Both the position numbers and the translations under genes were made by a program. 24,027 bases of DNA from JBBRHH01 sp038222915 (lineage in GTDB: Bacteria > Planctomycetota > Phycisphaerae > Tepidisphaerales > Tepidisphaeraceae), in NCBI GenBank assembly GCA_038222915.1, contig JBBRHH010000016.1:1-24027 (forward strand). The letters are read 5' to 3'. This document shows, piece by piece, positions 15,147 to 23,020 of the stretch; within the stretch, counting starts at the first letter, position 1; each line of letters starts with the position of its first letter. The notes under the pieces are model-generated. The model searched no databases. It was not told the DNA's origin and worked only from the letters and a program-made list of their open reading frames with translations.

Positions 15147-16523
15147 ATGAGTACTCACGGTCGAATTCTTGTGGTCGAGGACCACGAGCAAGAACGTCGC
15201 GCGACCATCAATATTCTGAAAGCAGAGGGGTTTCACGTCTTCGGCGCTGACGGCGCTGACAAGGCGATGGGCTATCTGGATGAAAATATCGATGTGGTAG
15301 TCAGCGACCTCAATATGGGCGATGTCAGCGGGATGGACCTCCTTCAGCTATGGAAAAAGAAGAAGGCCGACACCCAGTTCATCCTTTTTACGGGGCACAG
15401 CAGCGTAAACACAGCCGTGGAAGCGATCAAAGCCGGGGCATACGACTATGTGACCAAGCCCATCAATCCGGATGAATTGATACTTCTGATCCGTCGAGCA
15501 CTCGAGGGAATGCAGAAAGACAAGGAAATCGACAGCCTGAGGCGTCGCCTCGATCAAAAGTTCGGCTTGGATCAGATCGTCGGCCAAGCCAAAATGATGA
15601 AGGACATCTACGCCAAGATCCAGCGCGCCGCGCAGGTGGATAGCACCGTCCTTATTCTGGGTGAAACCGGCACTGGTAAAGAGTTAGTGGCACAGGCGCT
15701 ACATCACAACAGCCCGCGCAAAAAAGGCCCCTTCGTCGCGGTCAATTGCGCCGCAGTTCCCGCCACGCTCGTCGAGAGCGAACTGTTCGGCCACGTTCGT
15801 GGCGCGTTCACCGGTGCCACCGATCGTCGTATAGGCCGTTTTGAACAGGCGGACGGCGGTACGCTTTTCATCGACGAAATCGGAGATTTCGAGATCGGCC
15901 TGCAAGCGAAGCTGTTACGCGTTCTCGAAACGCTAACTGTTACTCCCGTCGGGGGTTTCGAAGATAAAAAAGTCGACGTCCGGGTGCTGGCTGCGACGAT
16001 GCGGGACATTCCTCGAATGGTCGAGGAAGGCAAATTTCGGGAAGATCTGTTTTATCGCCTGAATGTGGTGACGATTCAGCTTCCGCCGCTACGCGACCGC
16101 ACCGACGACATCCCTCTGCTCGTGGATCATTTCCTCAAAGATATCGCGGCGACCAAGCACACCCCGCCCAAGAAGATCGACTCGGCCGTCCTGCGCCGCT
16201 TTATGAATTATCGCTGGCCCGGCAACGTCCGCGAGCTTCGCCACACCTGGGAAAGCATGATGGTACTGGGCGACACCGACGTCATGACCGAAATCGACCT
16301 CCCCGATCGAATCGCCGCGGGATCCGCTGGAGCAGCGGCCAAGAAAGATCTTCCGACAGGTATGACCATGGAAGAGTTGGAACGACTGGCAATTACCAAG
16401 GCGTTGGAACAGTGTTCGGGCAAGCGCACGCGTGCGGCCGAAGGATTGGGAATATCCGTCCGAACCCTGCAACGAAAGCTCCGCCAATATCAAATGGAAG
16501 ATCAGGCAGCCCACCTCAGCTAG
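15147..16523 (+). CDS. NtrC-class sigma-54-dependent response regulator
   Basis: A 458-residue cytoplasmic transcription activator. The ATG at 15147 is preceded by GAGGGAA at suitable distance; a TTG at 15132 is less likely. The receiver domain (1-120) has E11/D12, phospho-acceptor D54 (VVVSDLN), T82 and K104. The AAA+ domain has Walker A GETGTGKE (172-179), the sigma-54-contacting GAFTGA loop (219-224), Walker B TLFIDE (239-244) and an arginine-finger region FREDLFYRLNVV. The C-terminal Fis-type helix-turn-helix reads TRAAEGLGISVRTLQRKLR. All elements needed for an active bacterial enhancer-binding protein are present. No sensor kinase gene is adjacent, so it is an orphan regulator in this window. 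A sigma-54 promoter lies about 175 bp downstream, ahead of a zinc-ribbon gene, making that gene a likely target. Confidence 0.96.
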   Translation: MSTHGRILVVEDHEQERRATINILKAEGFHVFGADGADKAMGYLDENIDVVVSDLNMGDVSGMDLLQLWKKKKADTQFILFTGHSSVNTAVEAIKAGAYDYVTKPINPDELILLIRRALEGMQKDKEIDSLRRRLDQKFGLDQIVGQAKMMKDIYAKIQRAAQVDSTVLILGETGTGKELVAQALHHNSPRKKGPFVAVNCAAVPATLVESELFGHVRGAFTGATDRRIGRFEQADGGTLFIDEIGDFEIGLQAKLLRVLETLTVTPVGGFEDKKVDVRVLAATMRDIPRMVEEGKFREDLFYRLNVVTIQLPPLRDRTDDIPLLVDHFLKDIAATKHTPPKKIDSAVLRRFMNYRWPGNVRELRHTWESMMVLGDTDVMTEIDLPDRIAAGSAGAAAKKDLPTGMTMEELERLAITKALEQCSGKRTRAAEGLGISVRTLQRKLRQYQMEDQAAHLS

Positions 16524-16533
16524 TCAATTTGAC

Positions 16534-16562
16534 GACACTCTGTCCTCGCAAGACAGAGTGTC
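16534..16562 (+). terminator. Strong hairpin after the NtrC-class regulator gene
   Basis: GACACTCTGTC and GACAGAGTGTC form a perfect 11-bp stem with a 7-base loop, 10 bp after the regulator stop. No U-tract follows. It is probably a terminator or mRNA 3' stabiliser, but as a dyad about 140 bp upstream of the sigma-54 -24 element it could also serve as an enhancer site. Confidence 0.6.
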
Positions 16563-16614
16563 ATTCCCGTTGAAGCCCGCAATTACCCCTTGCTAGCGGG
16601 CCGAGGTTCATAAA

Positions 16615-16629
16615 AGCATTGAAAATGCT
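16615..16629. promoter_or_regulatory. Candidate activator-binding palindrome upstream of the sigma-54 promoter
   Basis: AGCATTGAAAATGCT is a perfect 6-3-6 inverted repeat about 70 bp upstream of the -24 element. Dyads in this position are typical of enhancer sites for NtrC-class activators, but this exact motif has no recognised owner. Confidence 0.4.
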
Positions 16630-16698
16630 CGACTTGATCGGGCATTCTATCCAGCGAGCTCTGCGATTTTTCAGAACCTCACCTCGCTCTACCAGTCA

Positions 16699-16714
16699 TG
16701 GCATAAGTATTGCG
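16699..16714 (+). promoter_or_regulatory. Sigma-54 (RpoN) -24/-12 promoter
   Basis: TGGCAT-AAGTA-TTGCG matches the consensus TGGCAC-N5-TTGCW closely, with the invariant GG and GC separated by exactly 10 bases. Transcription would start near 16725, about 50 bases before the zinc-ribbon gene ATG. An NtrC-class activator is encoded immediately upstream. Confidence 0.82.
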
Positions 16715-16741
16715 TTACCTTCCTTCCAGTGAAGAGTTTGG

Positions 16742-16756
16742 AGGACTCTAAGTCCT
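16742..16756. promoter_or_regulatory. Palindrome in the 5' leader of the zinc-ribbon gene
   Basis: AGGACT-CTA-AGTCCT is a perfect 6-3-6 inverted repeat between the predicted sigma-54 start site and the Shine-Dalgarno. It could form a leader hairpin ending about 6 bp before AAGGAG, or be a repressor operator. Confidence 0.4.
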
Positions 16757-16775
16757 AGTCCGAAGGAGAGTTAAC

Positions 16776-17003
16776 ATGTCGATTAGCATGGAAAGATTCG
16801 AGACCAGCGGGCAGTTCCTGACATATGATCCGTTCTTGAGTGCGAACGGACGGGTCGCCGTATTTCAGCTCCAATGCCGCTGCTGCGGATATGAGCCCTC
16901 GGACACAGTTGTAGCCCCAACAACTTGTCCCAAATGCCGAGGGGACGCTTGGGAGCGCTTCGCACGTCCTGGCAGCATCCTGGAAAATGCGAATCGAACC
17001 TGA
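16776..17003 (+). CDS. Small zinc-ribbon protein under a sigma-54 promoter
   Basis: A 75-residue protein starting at an ATG preceded by AAGGAG at eight bases. It has four or five cysteines arranged as C34-x-C36-C37 (CRCCGYE) and C51-x2-C54 (CPKCRGDAW), a rubredoxin/HypA-like zinc-ribbon layout that probably binds one zinc or iron. The N-terminal 30 residues (MERFETSGQFLTYDPFLSAN) show no known domain, and there is no signal peptide, so it should be cytoplasmic. It is monocistronic: a sigma-54 promoter lies about 60 bp upstream and an intrinsic terminator 28 bp downstream. The function is unknown; the dedicated NtrC/sigma-54 control suggests a signal-induced accessory or regulatory protein. 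HypA-like metallochaperone activity is possible but not supported by neighbours. Confidence 0.82.
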   Translation: MSISMERFETSGQFLTYDPFLSANGRVAVFQLQCRCCGYEPSDTVVAPTTCPKCRGDAWERFARPGSILENANRT

Positions 17004-17031
17004 AACGACCTCTGCCAACGACAAGCTAATC

Positions 17032-17068
17032 AGCTAGGTCTGCCTCAAATGGCAAATCCAGCTTTTTT
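17032..17068 (+). terminator. Intrinsic terminator of the zinc-ribbon gene
   Basis: Arms 17032-17044 (AGCTAGGTCTGCC) and 17051-17063 (GGCAAATCCAGCT) pair at 10 of 13 positions around a TCAAAT loop and are followed directly by a T-run to 17068. This is the clearest classical rho-independent terminator in the window. Confidence 0.65.
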
Positions 17069-17081
17069 GTCGGAGTGACAG

Positions 17082-17591
17082 TCATGGCTTACGAAGCTCG
17101 CGCAGCAGATGACAAAGTTCGGGGATTACCAATTTCTCCATTGCCAGTTCGACGGCCTGCGTCGAACCCGGCATCGCAAAAATAAGTTTCCCTCCAGCTA
17201 TTCCCGCAGTGGCACGACTCAACATCGCCCCGCTACCCACCTGGTCCCAACTCAACATTCTGAACAATTCCCCAAAACCAGGCAGCGGCACGTCAAGGCG
17301 GCGAGCTATCACATCGATTGTCTGATCCCGAGAGCTAATTCCAGTTCCGCCGTTCGTAAAGATCACATCGACGTTGGGCGCAATGAGCATCTCGTCGATA
17401 AGCGCATCCAACTCGGCAGGCTCATCGGGGATAAGTCGGTACATCGTTGTGTGATGGCCGGCGTTAGACAACATCTCCTTGATTCGTTGTCCGCTTTTGT
17501 CGGTTTCTTCCGTCCGTGTGTCGCTCAGTGTCACCACGGCGCACGCGGCTTCGATCGTCTTCGCCACACGAATATGATCGTCGTATGCCAT
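17082..17591 (-). CDS. moaB: Molybdenum cofactor biosynthesis protein MoaB (MogA/MoaB family)
   Basis: A 169-residue protein from the ATG at 17591, essentially the length of E. coli MoaB (170). The family is involved in adenylylation of molybdopterin during molybdenum cofactor synthesis. Visible motifs are VVTLSDTRTEETDKSG (19-34), the substrate-binding TNGGTGISSRD (79-89), PGFGELFR (104-111), SRATAGI (125-131) and AMPGS (139-143). An in-frame extension upstream would overlap the lipoprotein gene and has no support. The gene follows a small lipoprotein gene by 11 bp on the same strand and is probably co-transcribed. No other moa/moe genes are nearby. MogA is the closest alternative; the length and N-terminal SDTR context favour MoaB. 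Confidence 0.93.
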   Translation of the reverse strand: MAYDDHIRVAKTIEAACAVVTLSDTRTEETDKSGQRIKEMLSNAGHHTTMYRLIPDEPAELDALIDEMLIAPNVDVIFTNGGTGISSRDQTIDVIARRLDVPLPGFGELFRMLSWDQVGSGAMLSRATAGIAGGKLIFAMPGSTQAVELAMEKLVIPELCHLLRELRKP

Positions 17592-17602
17592 AATCGACGC
17601 AC

Positions 17603-18079
17603 CTACTTTCGCTTCTCGACGGGCGCGGCGGCGTTCCACCCAATGCTCCGTGCACTCAGTCGTCCCTTCTCAACAACTATCTCGAAGCTGTTGCGTCCCG
17701 GATAAATTGGAACATCCGCCCGTCCAGGATCATCCTGAGTAAATCCAAGCAACTCTTCGGTTGTTCCGTCGGAGCGGTACGCTCTGAGATAGGTTCCATC
17801 CGAGAAGTCGGCCTCACGCGATCCGAATGTCACACCTTCGCCAGCCTTAAGCGCCGTTCCCCATTTGTGGCCGAGAAGTTGAGGTGCGCCCATTGCGACA
17901 TGTTCCGGTCCGGTCCATTCCGCGACCACGGCCTGACCGGGTGGCACGCGCTTCACAAGACCCACGTGAATGAGATCGTGTGTCTGGTTCGCCACCTGCA
18001 CGTCAAATACATATCTCGGTGTTGAAGTACAACCGGTGATGCAAAACAGCCCGAAGACCAGCAGGAAGCGGCACAACAT
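17603..18079 (-). CDS. Small lipoprotein of unknown function
   Basis: A 158-residue protein with a type II signal peptide: a hydrophobic stretch RFLLVFGLFC followed by lipobox ITGC with Cys17 as lipidation site. The mature part is about 140 residues, predicted beta-rich (YVFDVQVANQTHDLIHVGLV, YPGRNSFEIVVEKGR), and no family was recognised. It precedes moaB by 11 bp in what looks like a two-gene operon, but nothing in the protein suggests a molybdenum role. It is divergent from the BatA-like gene across a 174-bp region. Confidence 0.78.
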   Translation of the reverse strand: MLCRFLLVFGLFCITGCTSTPRYVFDVQVANQTHDLIHVGLVKRVPPGQAVVAEWTGPEHVAMGAPQLLGHKWGTALKAGEGVTFGSREADFSDGTYLRAYRSDGTTEELLGFTQDDPGRADVPIYPGRNSFEIVVEKGRLSARSIGWNAAAPVEKRK

Positions 18080-18253
18080 GGTTCCATGGTATACCCCCGC
18101 TACGTTGGCCGCATCTATCTACATCTTCGTTCTTTGGAATCGTCTCCATCCCAAGCAATCGACGAACGCACCTGCTGCCGCTAGGATTCCAAGCGTGGCG
18201 GAATTTCAAGTTGTGGCAGGACGGTCAGCGGCGCAACACCAACGCAAACTCTT

Positions 18254-20287
18254 ATGACGTGGCTTCCTGGATTTCTCTCGCCAATGGCCGCACTTATCAC
18301 CGCGGGCCTTGCGGTCCCGGTCCTGCTGCTGCTTTATTTTCTCAAACTTCGAATGCGCGAGCAGTTGGTTTCTTCCACGTTTTTGTGGAAGAAGGCCATC
18401 CAGGATCTGCAGGTTAACGCGCCGTTCCAAAGGCTTCGTCGAAACCTCTTGCTGCTGCTGCAACTGCTCTTGCTGCTTTTGATTCTGCTCGCCCTCGCCC
18501 GCCCAGTTTTGAACATCTCCGCGGCCGCACGTGACGTGTCCGTTATCCTGATCGACCGCAGTGCGAGCATGAGCGCCACCGATGGTGAAGGAGGTCAATC
18601 GCGTCTTAACGAGGCAAAAGCTCGTGCCAAGGCGCTTGTTGATACGCTCGGACAAGACGCCACAGCGATGGTGATTGCTTTTGATGATTCGGCCGAGACC
18701 GTTCAGCTGTTCACCAGTGACCGCGTTCAGCTCAAAGGAAAGATCGACTCGATTACCGGCACGGATCGGCGCTCGCGTCTTGAAAAAGCGTTTGCGTTAG
18801 CGGAAGCGCAGGCCCTTGCACCTATTCCGGAACAGCTTCGGCCTAACTCAAAGAAACCGGATGTATATCTATTCTCCGATGGCCGGGCACTCGATCGCAA
18901 AGAGGCCGTGCTGCATACTGCCGACTTGCGTTATGAGCGCATCGGAAAACTAGATACGAAGAACGTCGCAATCGTGGCGCTGCAGGCCAAGCGCAATTAC
19001 GAACGCCCGACGCAGGTCCAGGTCTTCGCGCGATTCGCGAATTACGGCATCGAGCCAGTTGAGAATGCGGATGTCTTGCTTAGCGTGGATGGACAGGTGC
19101 AACAGGTCAGCCAGAAGTTGATCCTCCTTCCCGAACGCTGGACGGATCAACAACGCGAAGCATGGGGCCGGGAGACTGGAAAGCTTGCCCGCGTCAGTGT
19201 GGATTTCACTCTTGATCTGCCCGCGGCATCTGTCATCCGGGTCGAAAATCGACCGGCGGCCGGCGATGCGCTGGCGGCAGATGACTTCGCGCAGATCGTG
19301 ATCCCGCCGCCGCGCTCGCTGAGTGTGTTGCTGGTCAGCGACAGCAATCCGTATTTGTCGAAGCTGATGGAGCTGATGAAACTCAGAAATTACACCCGGC
19401 TTGCGCCGGCTGGTTTCGAAGAGTTGATGGACGACCCGCAGAAGGTGGCAACCGACTACGACGTGGTGATTTTCGATCGGTACACTCCCAAGCAGCTTCC
19501 GCCGACCGGAAATTTCGTCTGGTTCGGAGCGCTTCCGCCGAATACCAAATTGAAACCGGCGATGGAAAATGGCAAACCTATTATGCTCAAGGAAGTGGGG
19601 GTATTGGATTGGAAGCGCAGCCATCCCATTCTGCACAATCTGAACATGCAGCGGCTTTATGTCGGCGAGATGATGCGTGTTGAAACGCCGCCCAGCGCCG
19701 AAGTCATCGTCACCGGTACTCAGACAACCGGCGCGGATATTCCGATGATTTTCAAGTACTCCGAGGGTCGCAGCACGCATGTGGTCATCGCCTTCGATTT
19801 GCTTTTAAGCAATCTTCCTCTCCGTCAACTCTTTCCTCCGTTCATGGACAACCTCATGCGCTACATGACGATGGGCGCGGAGATGGACCTGAAGCAATCT
19901 ACCCTGCCAGGGGCAACGCCGATCATTCCGCGACTTAACCTCCAGCAGGCAGGTGTAGCTGAAGAATTTCGGCTGAATGGACCAATGGGATCCATCAAAG
20001 TCTCGGTGCCTGCGTCGGGGGATGTGGTCCTGCCGGCACTTAATAAGGTCGGCCTCTACACGTCACAGCCGCCGATTCCACAATTTGAAAAAATCGCCGT
20101 AAACCTTCTGGACGACAACGAGAGCAATTTGCAGCCCGAGGACAAACCGGTTGTTGCGGCGGAGACAACATCTGTCGGGGTTGGCGGAAAGTCTGCCACC
20201 GAACTCTGGTGGTGGATCCTGGCGTGCGCGGCGGTCCCGCTCTGCATGGTAGAATGGCTTATCTACACGCGGCGCATGCACCTTTGA
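18254..20287 (+). CDS. BatA-like membrane protein with von Willebrand factor A domain
   Basis: A 677-residue membrane protein. The N-terminal BatA-type segment has one hydrophobic helix (about 9-30, ALITAGLAVPVLLLLYFLKL), the conserved Leu/Arg-rich patch LRMREQLVSSTFLWKK and a second helix (about 64-85, a Leu run ending ARPVL). The VWA domain follows with a complete metal-ion site start D101-R-S103-A-S105 (DRSASMS) and FSDGRALD. The middle part (about 220-640) is beta-rich and includes a VLLVSDSNPYLSKLMEL segment; the C-terminus has a last helix (WWWILACAAVPLCMVEWLIY). Such proteins occur with MoxR ATPases and DUF58 proteins as envelope-associated chaperone or stress systems. Here those partners lie 0.8 kb downstream, separated by one inverted gene. 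No Shine-Dalgarno is evident. Confidence 0.88.
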   Translation: MTWLPGFLSPMAALITAGLAVPVLLLLYFLKLRMREQLVSSTFLWKKAIQDLQVNAPFQRLRRNLLLLLQLLLLLLILLALARPVLNISAAARDVSVILIDRSASMSATDGEGGQSRLNEAKARAKALVDTLGQDATAMVIAFDDSAETVQLFTSDRVQLKGKIDSITGTDRRSRLEKAFALAEAQALAPIPEQLRPNSKKPDVYLFSDGRALDRKEAVLHTADLRYERIGKLDTKNVAIVALQAKRNYERPTQVQVFARFANYGIEPVENADVLLSVDGQVQQVSQKLILLPERWTDQQREAWGRETGKLARVSVDFTLDLPAASVIRVENRPAAGDALAADDFAQIVIPPPRSLSVLLVSDSNPYLSKLMELMKLRNYTRLAPAGFEELMDDPQKVATDYDVVIFDRYTPKQLPPTGNFVWFGALPPNTKLKPAMENGKPIMLKEVGVLDWKRSHPILHNLNMQRLYVGEMMRVETPPSAEVIVTGTQTTGADIPMIFKYSEGRSTHVVIAFDLLLSNLPLRQLFPPFMDNLMRYMTMGAEMDLKQSTLPGATPIIPRLNLQQAGVAEEFRLNGPMGSIKVSVPASGDVVLPALNKVGLYTSQPPIPQFEKIAVNLLDDNESNLQPEDKPVVAAETTSVGVGGKSATELWWWILACAAVPLCMVEWLIYTRRMHL

Positions 20288-20965
20288 TCAAGCAGTAGCC
20301 TGAGCGATGATCATAAACGTGTGCGAAAAATATTTTCGCATTAGACGTTTCCAAGTCTTGGCGATCGCCGGATGCGGCTGCACCCAATATCCTGCGAACG
20401 GTTCGAATCCTGTCCTGCGCAGTAACTGCGACAGCGTCGTCGGATCCTGCCATCCCATGTGATCTTCGTGAACCATGGGCTTGCCATATCGCCAGATTTT
20501 CCAAGTCTGCCCTGCGTAAAACGGATTTGGCGTGCTGATGATGATCTTCCCGCCCGAATTCATGTGCCGCCGCATGTTTCGAAGCCACTTCCCTGGATTC
20601 TCAAGATGCTCGATTAACTCGCCGGCGACAATGGCATCGAATTTCTGGCCGAGATCCATCGTTTCGACATCTTCGCAGCGCACGCGGTACCCCATACTGT
20701 TGAGCTTTTCAACGCCTTTCGGATCAATGTCGATGCCGATCGTCGTCGGATTTAGTTCACAGATCCGGCGGTGGAGAAGATTTGGCTTATGGTCGATGCG
20801 TTCGGCCGAGCCTTCCAATTGCGTACGCGCATCTACGCAGCCCAAGTCCAGAACCGCGCCGGCCTTAATAAAGGGTTCAATGATCGGAAGGCGGTCGCGG
20901 ATGACTTGCGAAAACATCGCGACACATCGTTGTGAAGCGAGCGGTTGTGTCAATGGTTGACTCAC
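20288..20965 (-). CDS. Class I SAM-dependent methyltransferase
   Basis: Up to 225 residues, from a GTG at 20965; an ATG at 20917 would give 209 and cannot be ruled out, as neither has a good Shine-Dalgarno. Methyltransferase motif I is AGAVLDLGCVDA, motif II is TIGIDIDPKG with the acidic ribose-binding Asp, and the later segment FDAIVAGELIEHLENPGKWL followed by GGKIIISTPNPFYA is typical of the UbiG/Methyltransf_11-23 group acting on small molecules or sugars. It is encoded opposite to its neighbours. Its TGA lies directly beside the TGA of the VWA gene (20285-20290), with no intergenic base. The substrate is unknown. Confidence 0.85.
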   Translation of the reverse strand: MSQPLTQPLASQRCVAMFSQVIRDRLPIIEPFIKAGAVLDLGCVDARTQLEGSAERIDHKPNLLHRRICELNPTTIGIDIDPKGVEKLNSMGYRVRCEDVETMDLGQKFDAIVAGELIEHLENPGKWLRNMRRHMNSGGKIIISTPNPFYAGQTWKIWRYGKPMVHEDHMGWQDPTTLSQLLRRTGFEPFAGYWVQPHPAIAKTWKRLMRKYFSHTFMIIAQATA

Positions 20966-21075
20966 GTAAACGTCTATGCATCATGGCGGTAGAGTACGTA
21001 AGCGAGTCAGTCGCCGGGGAGTTGCTGCAGGCAGTTCTGAAATTTCTCGACTCTTCTTTTAGGCCAGGAGGCCAC

Positions 21076-22146
21076 ATGACAGTGGTGGATTCGGTAGCGG
21101 CGCCCCAAGCCGCTGATGATGAACAAGCGGTGGAGCGGCTCGGTATAGCGCATCGCCAGATCCTGACAGAACTCAAGAAGGTAATTGTTGGTCAGGAGGA
21201 CGTCATCGATCAGATGATGATCTCGATCTTCGCGAAAGGCCACGCATTGCTCGTCGGCGTCCCAGGCTTGGCCAAGACGCTGCTGGTCAGTTCGCTGGCG
21301 CGGACGCTGTCATTGACGTTTAAGCGAATTCAGTTCACCCCCGACTTGATGCCTTCGGACATCACCGGGACCGAGATTCTTCAGGACGATCCTGGCACTG
21401 GCCAGCGCATTTTCAAATTCCTGAAGGGCCCCGTTTTCGCGAACATTGTTCTCGCCGACGAAATCAATCGTACACCGCCCAAGACACAGGCAGCGCTACT
21501 TGAAGCGATGCAGGAAAAGCGCGTGTCATCGGGCGGCGAAGAATACAGGTTGGAAGAGCCGTTTTTCGTGCTCGCAACACAGAACCCCATCGAGCAGGAA
21601 GGCACGTACCCACTTCCTGAAGCGCAGTTAGATCGGTTTCTCTTCAACATTCTGGTCGATTACCCAAACTACGACGAAGAAATCGACATCATGAAGCGCG
21701 TCACCGGCGCGGCCGAGACACCCAAGAACGCCGTGCTCTCACAGGAAGAGATCATTACCCTGCAGAACCTTGTAAAGCGTCTGCCGGTTGCTGACCACAT
21801 TTTCCACTATGTGGCGCGTCTGGTGCGATCCACCCGTAAGAGTGATCCTCTTGCCCCTGAGTTTATTAAGGACTGGCTTTCTTACGGTGCGGGCCCGCGT
21901 GCCAGTCTGAATCTGATCATGGCGGGTAAAGCGCGAGCCATGCTCCGTGGCCGATACCATGTCGCCATCGACGATATCAAGTCCATCGCGCTGCCTGTGC
22001 TCCGCCATCGCCTGATTCCAAATTTCGCCGCCCAGAGCGAAGGACTCACCAGCGACGACATCGTGAAGAAGTTGCTCCAGACCGTCCCGTCGGACGAGAA
22101 GATGTACGATGGCAACCGAAATAAAGTCGCGGCTTCGGTATCTTGA
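21076..22146 (+). CDS. MoxR family AAA+ ATPase
   Basis: A 356-residue ATPase from the ATG at 21076, which has AGGAGG just upstream; the frame stays open another 48 codons upstream but without support. Walker A is GVPGLAKT (61-68), the MoxR signature FTPDLMPSDITG is at 87-98, Walker B is VLADEINR (125-132), and ATQNPIEQEGTYPLPEAQLD marks sensor 1 and the arginine-finger region. MoxR ATPases work with VWA proteins in folding, metal insertion or envelope stress. The 3' end overlaps the DUF58 gene by 38 bp, indicating a tight operon. Confidence 0.95.
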   Translation: MTVVDSVAAPQAADDEQAVERLGIAHRQILTELKKVIVGQEDVIDQMMISIFAKGHALLVGVPGLAKTLLVSSLARTLSLTFKRIQFTPDLMPSDITGTEILQDDPGTGQRIFKFLKGPVFANIVLADEINRTPPKTQAALLEAMQEKRVSSGGEEYRLEEPFFVLATQNPIEQEGTYPLPEAQLDRFLFNILVDYPNYDEEIDIMKRVTGAAETPKNAVLSQEEIITLQNLVKRLPVADHIFHYVARLVRSTRKSDPLAPEFIKDWLSYGAGPRASLNLIMAGKARAMLRGRYHVAIDDIKSIALPVLRHRLIPNFAAQSEGLTSDDIVKKLLQTVPSDEKMYDGNRNKVAASVS

Positions 22147-23020
22147 TCCCGAAGTCCTGCAGAAAATCGGATCGTTGGAGCTGGTCGCGCGTCAGGTTGT
22201 CGAGGGATTGCGCGTAGGGCATCACAAGAGTCCCCTCAAGGGCTTCAGCACTGAATTCGCGCAACATCGCCCGTACGTTCACGGTGATGAATTACGCCAC
22301 ATCGATTGGCGCGTGTATGGACGCTCCAGCCGCTACTACGTCAAGCTGTTCGAGGCCGAGACAAATTTTACGGCCAATCTTCTGCTCGATGCCAGCCGTT
22401 CGATGCATTACAAATCCGGCAAGGTCTCCAAGCTGGAGTACTGTAAGTACATGGCCGCGAGCCTGGCCCACCTTATCGTTGGTCAGCATGACTCGGTAGG
22501 CCTCGGCGTCTTCGACGACAAGCTCCGCACTTACATTCCGCCCAAAGGCACCCAGGGCGTGATTCGCAATATTGCCGATGAGTTGGAGCGCGTTGAGCCT
22601 GTCCCGCGAACCAACATCACCGCGATTCTCCACGAATTTGCCCGGCGTCTTCCTCGCCGTGGCATGGTGATTCTGTTCTCCGATCTCTTCGATAACATCG
22701 AAGAGTTTCTTGCCGGTATCAAACACCTTCGATTTCGCGGCCACAACGTCACCGTCTTTCACACGCTTGATCACTGGGAACTCAACTTTCCCTTCGATGG
22801 CACGTGCAAATTCAAAGGGCTTGAAGAAGACGGCGAAATTGTGACGCAGCCCAAGCGTGTTCGAGCGGCCTATCTTGAAGAACTCCAGAAGTTCCTCCGC
22901 CAGATCAAGACAGCCCTGGAAAAGTACGAGGCCGACTACGTACTGGTCGACACGTCGAAGCCCGTAGACACGGTATTGGCCGAATATCTCATCACCAGAA
23001 CCCACGCACACGCAAGATGA
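22109..23020 (+). CDS. DUF58 domain protein (VWA-like, MoxR partner)
   Basis: A 303-residue protein with the DUF58 core: GFSTEFAQHRPYVHGDELRH followed by IDWRVYGRSSRYYVKLFEAE (about 46-84), then a VWA-type start LLLDASRSM with D94-x-S96-x-S98. The rest follows the DUF58 pattern, including GMVILFSDLFDNIEEFL and the Asp in ADYVLVDT. No transmembrane helix is evident, so it is probably soluble. It overlaps moxR by 38 bp upstream and the next gene through ATGA downstream. The likely role is substrate adaptor for the MoxR ATPase, inferred from family and context. Confidence 0.93.
   Translation: MATEIKSRLRYLDPEVLQKIGSLELVARQVVEGLRVGHHKSPLKGFSTEFAQHRPYVHGDELRHIDWRVYGRSSRYYVKLFEAETNFTANLLLDASRSMHYKSGKVSKLEYCKYMAASLAHLIVGQHDSVGLGVFDDKLRTYIPPKGTQGVIRNIADELERVEPVPRTNITAILHEFARRLPRRGMVILFSDLFDNIEEFLAGIKHLRFRGHNVTVFHTLDHWELNFPFDGTCKFKGLEEDGEIVTQPKRVRAAYLEELQKFLRQIKTALEKYEADYVLVDTSKPVDTVLAEYLITRTHAHAR

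Noticed and set aside
20932..21075. N-terminal extension of the MoxR ATPase
   Set aside because: The extra 48 residues would overlap the methyltransferase start, and the ATG at 21076 has AGGAGG immediately upstream.
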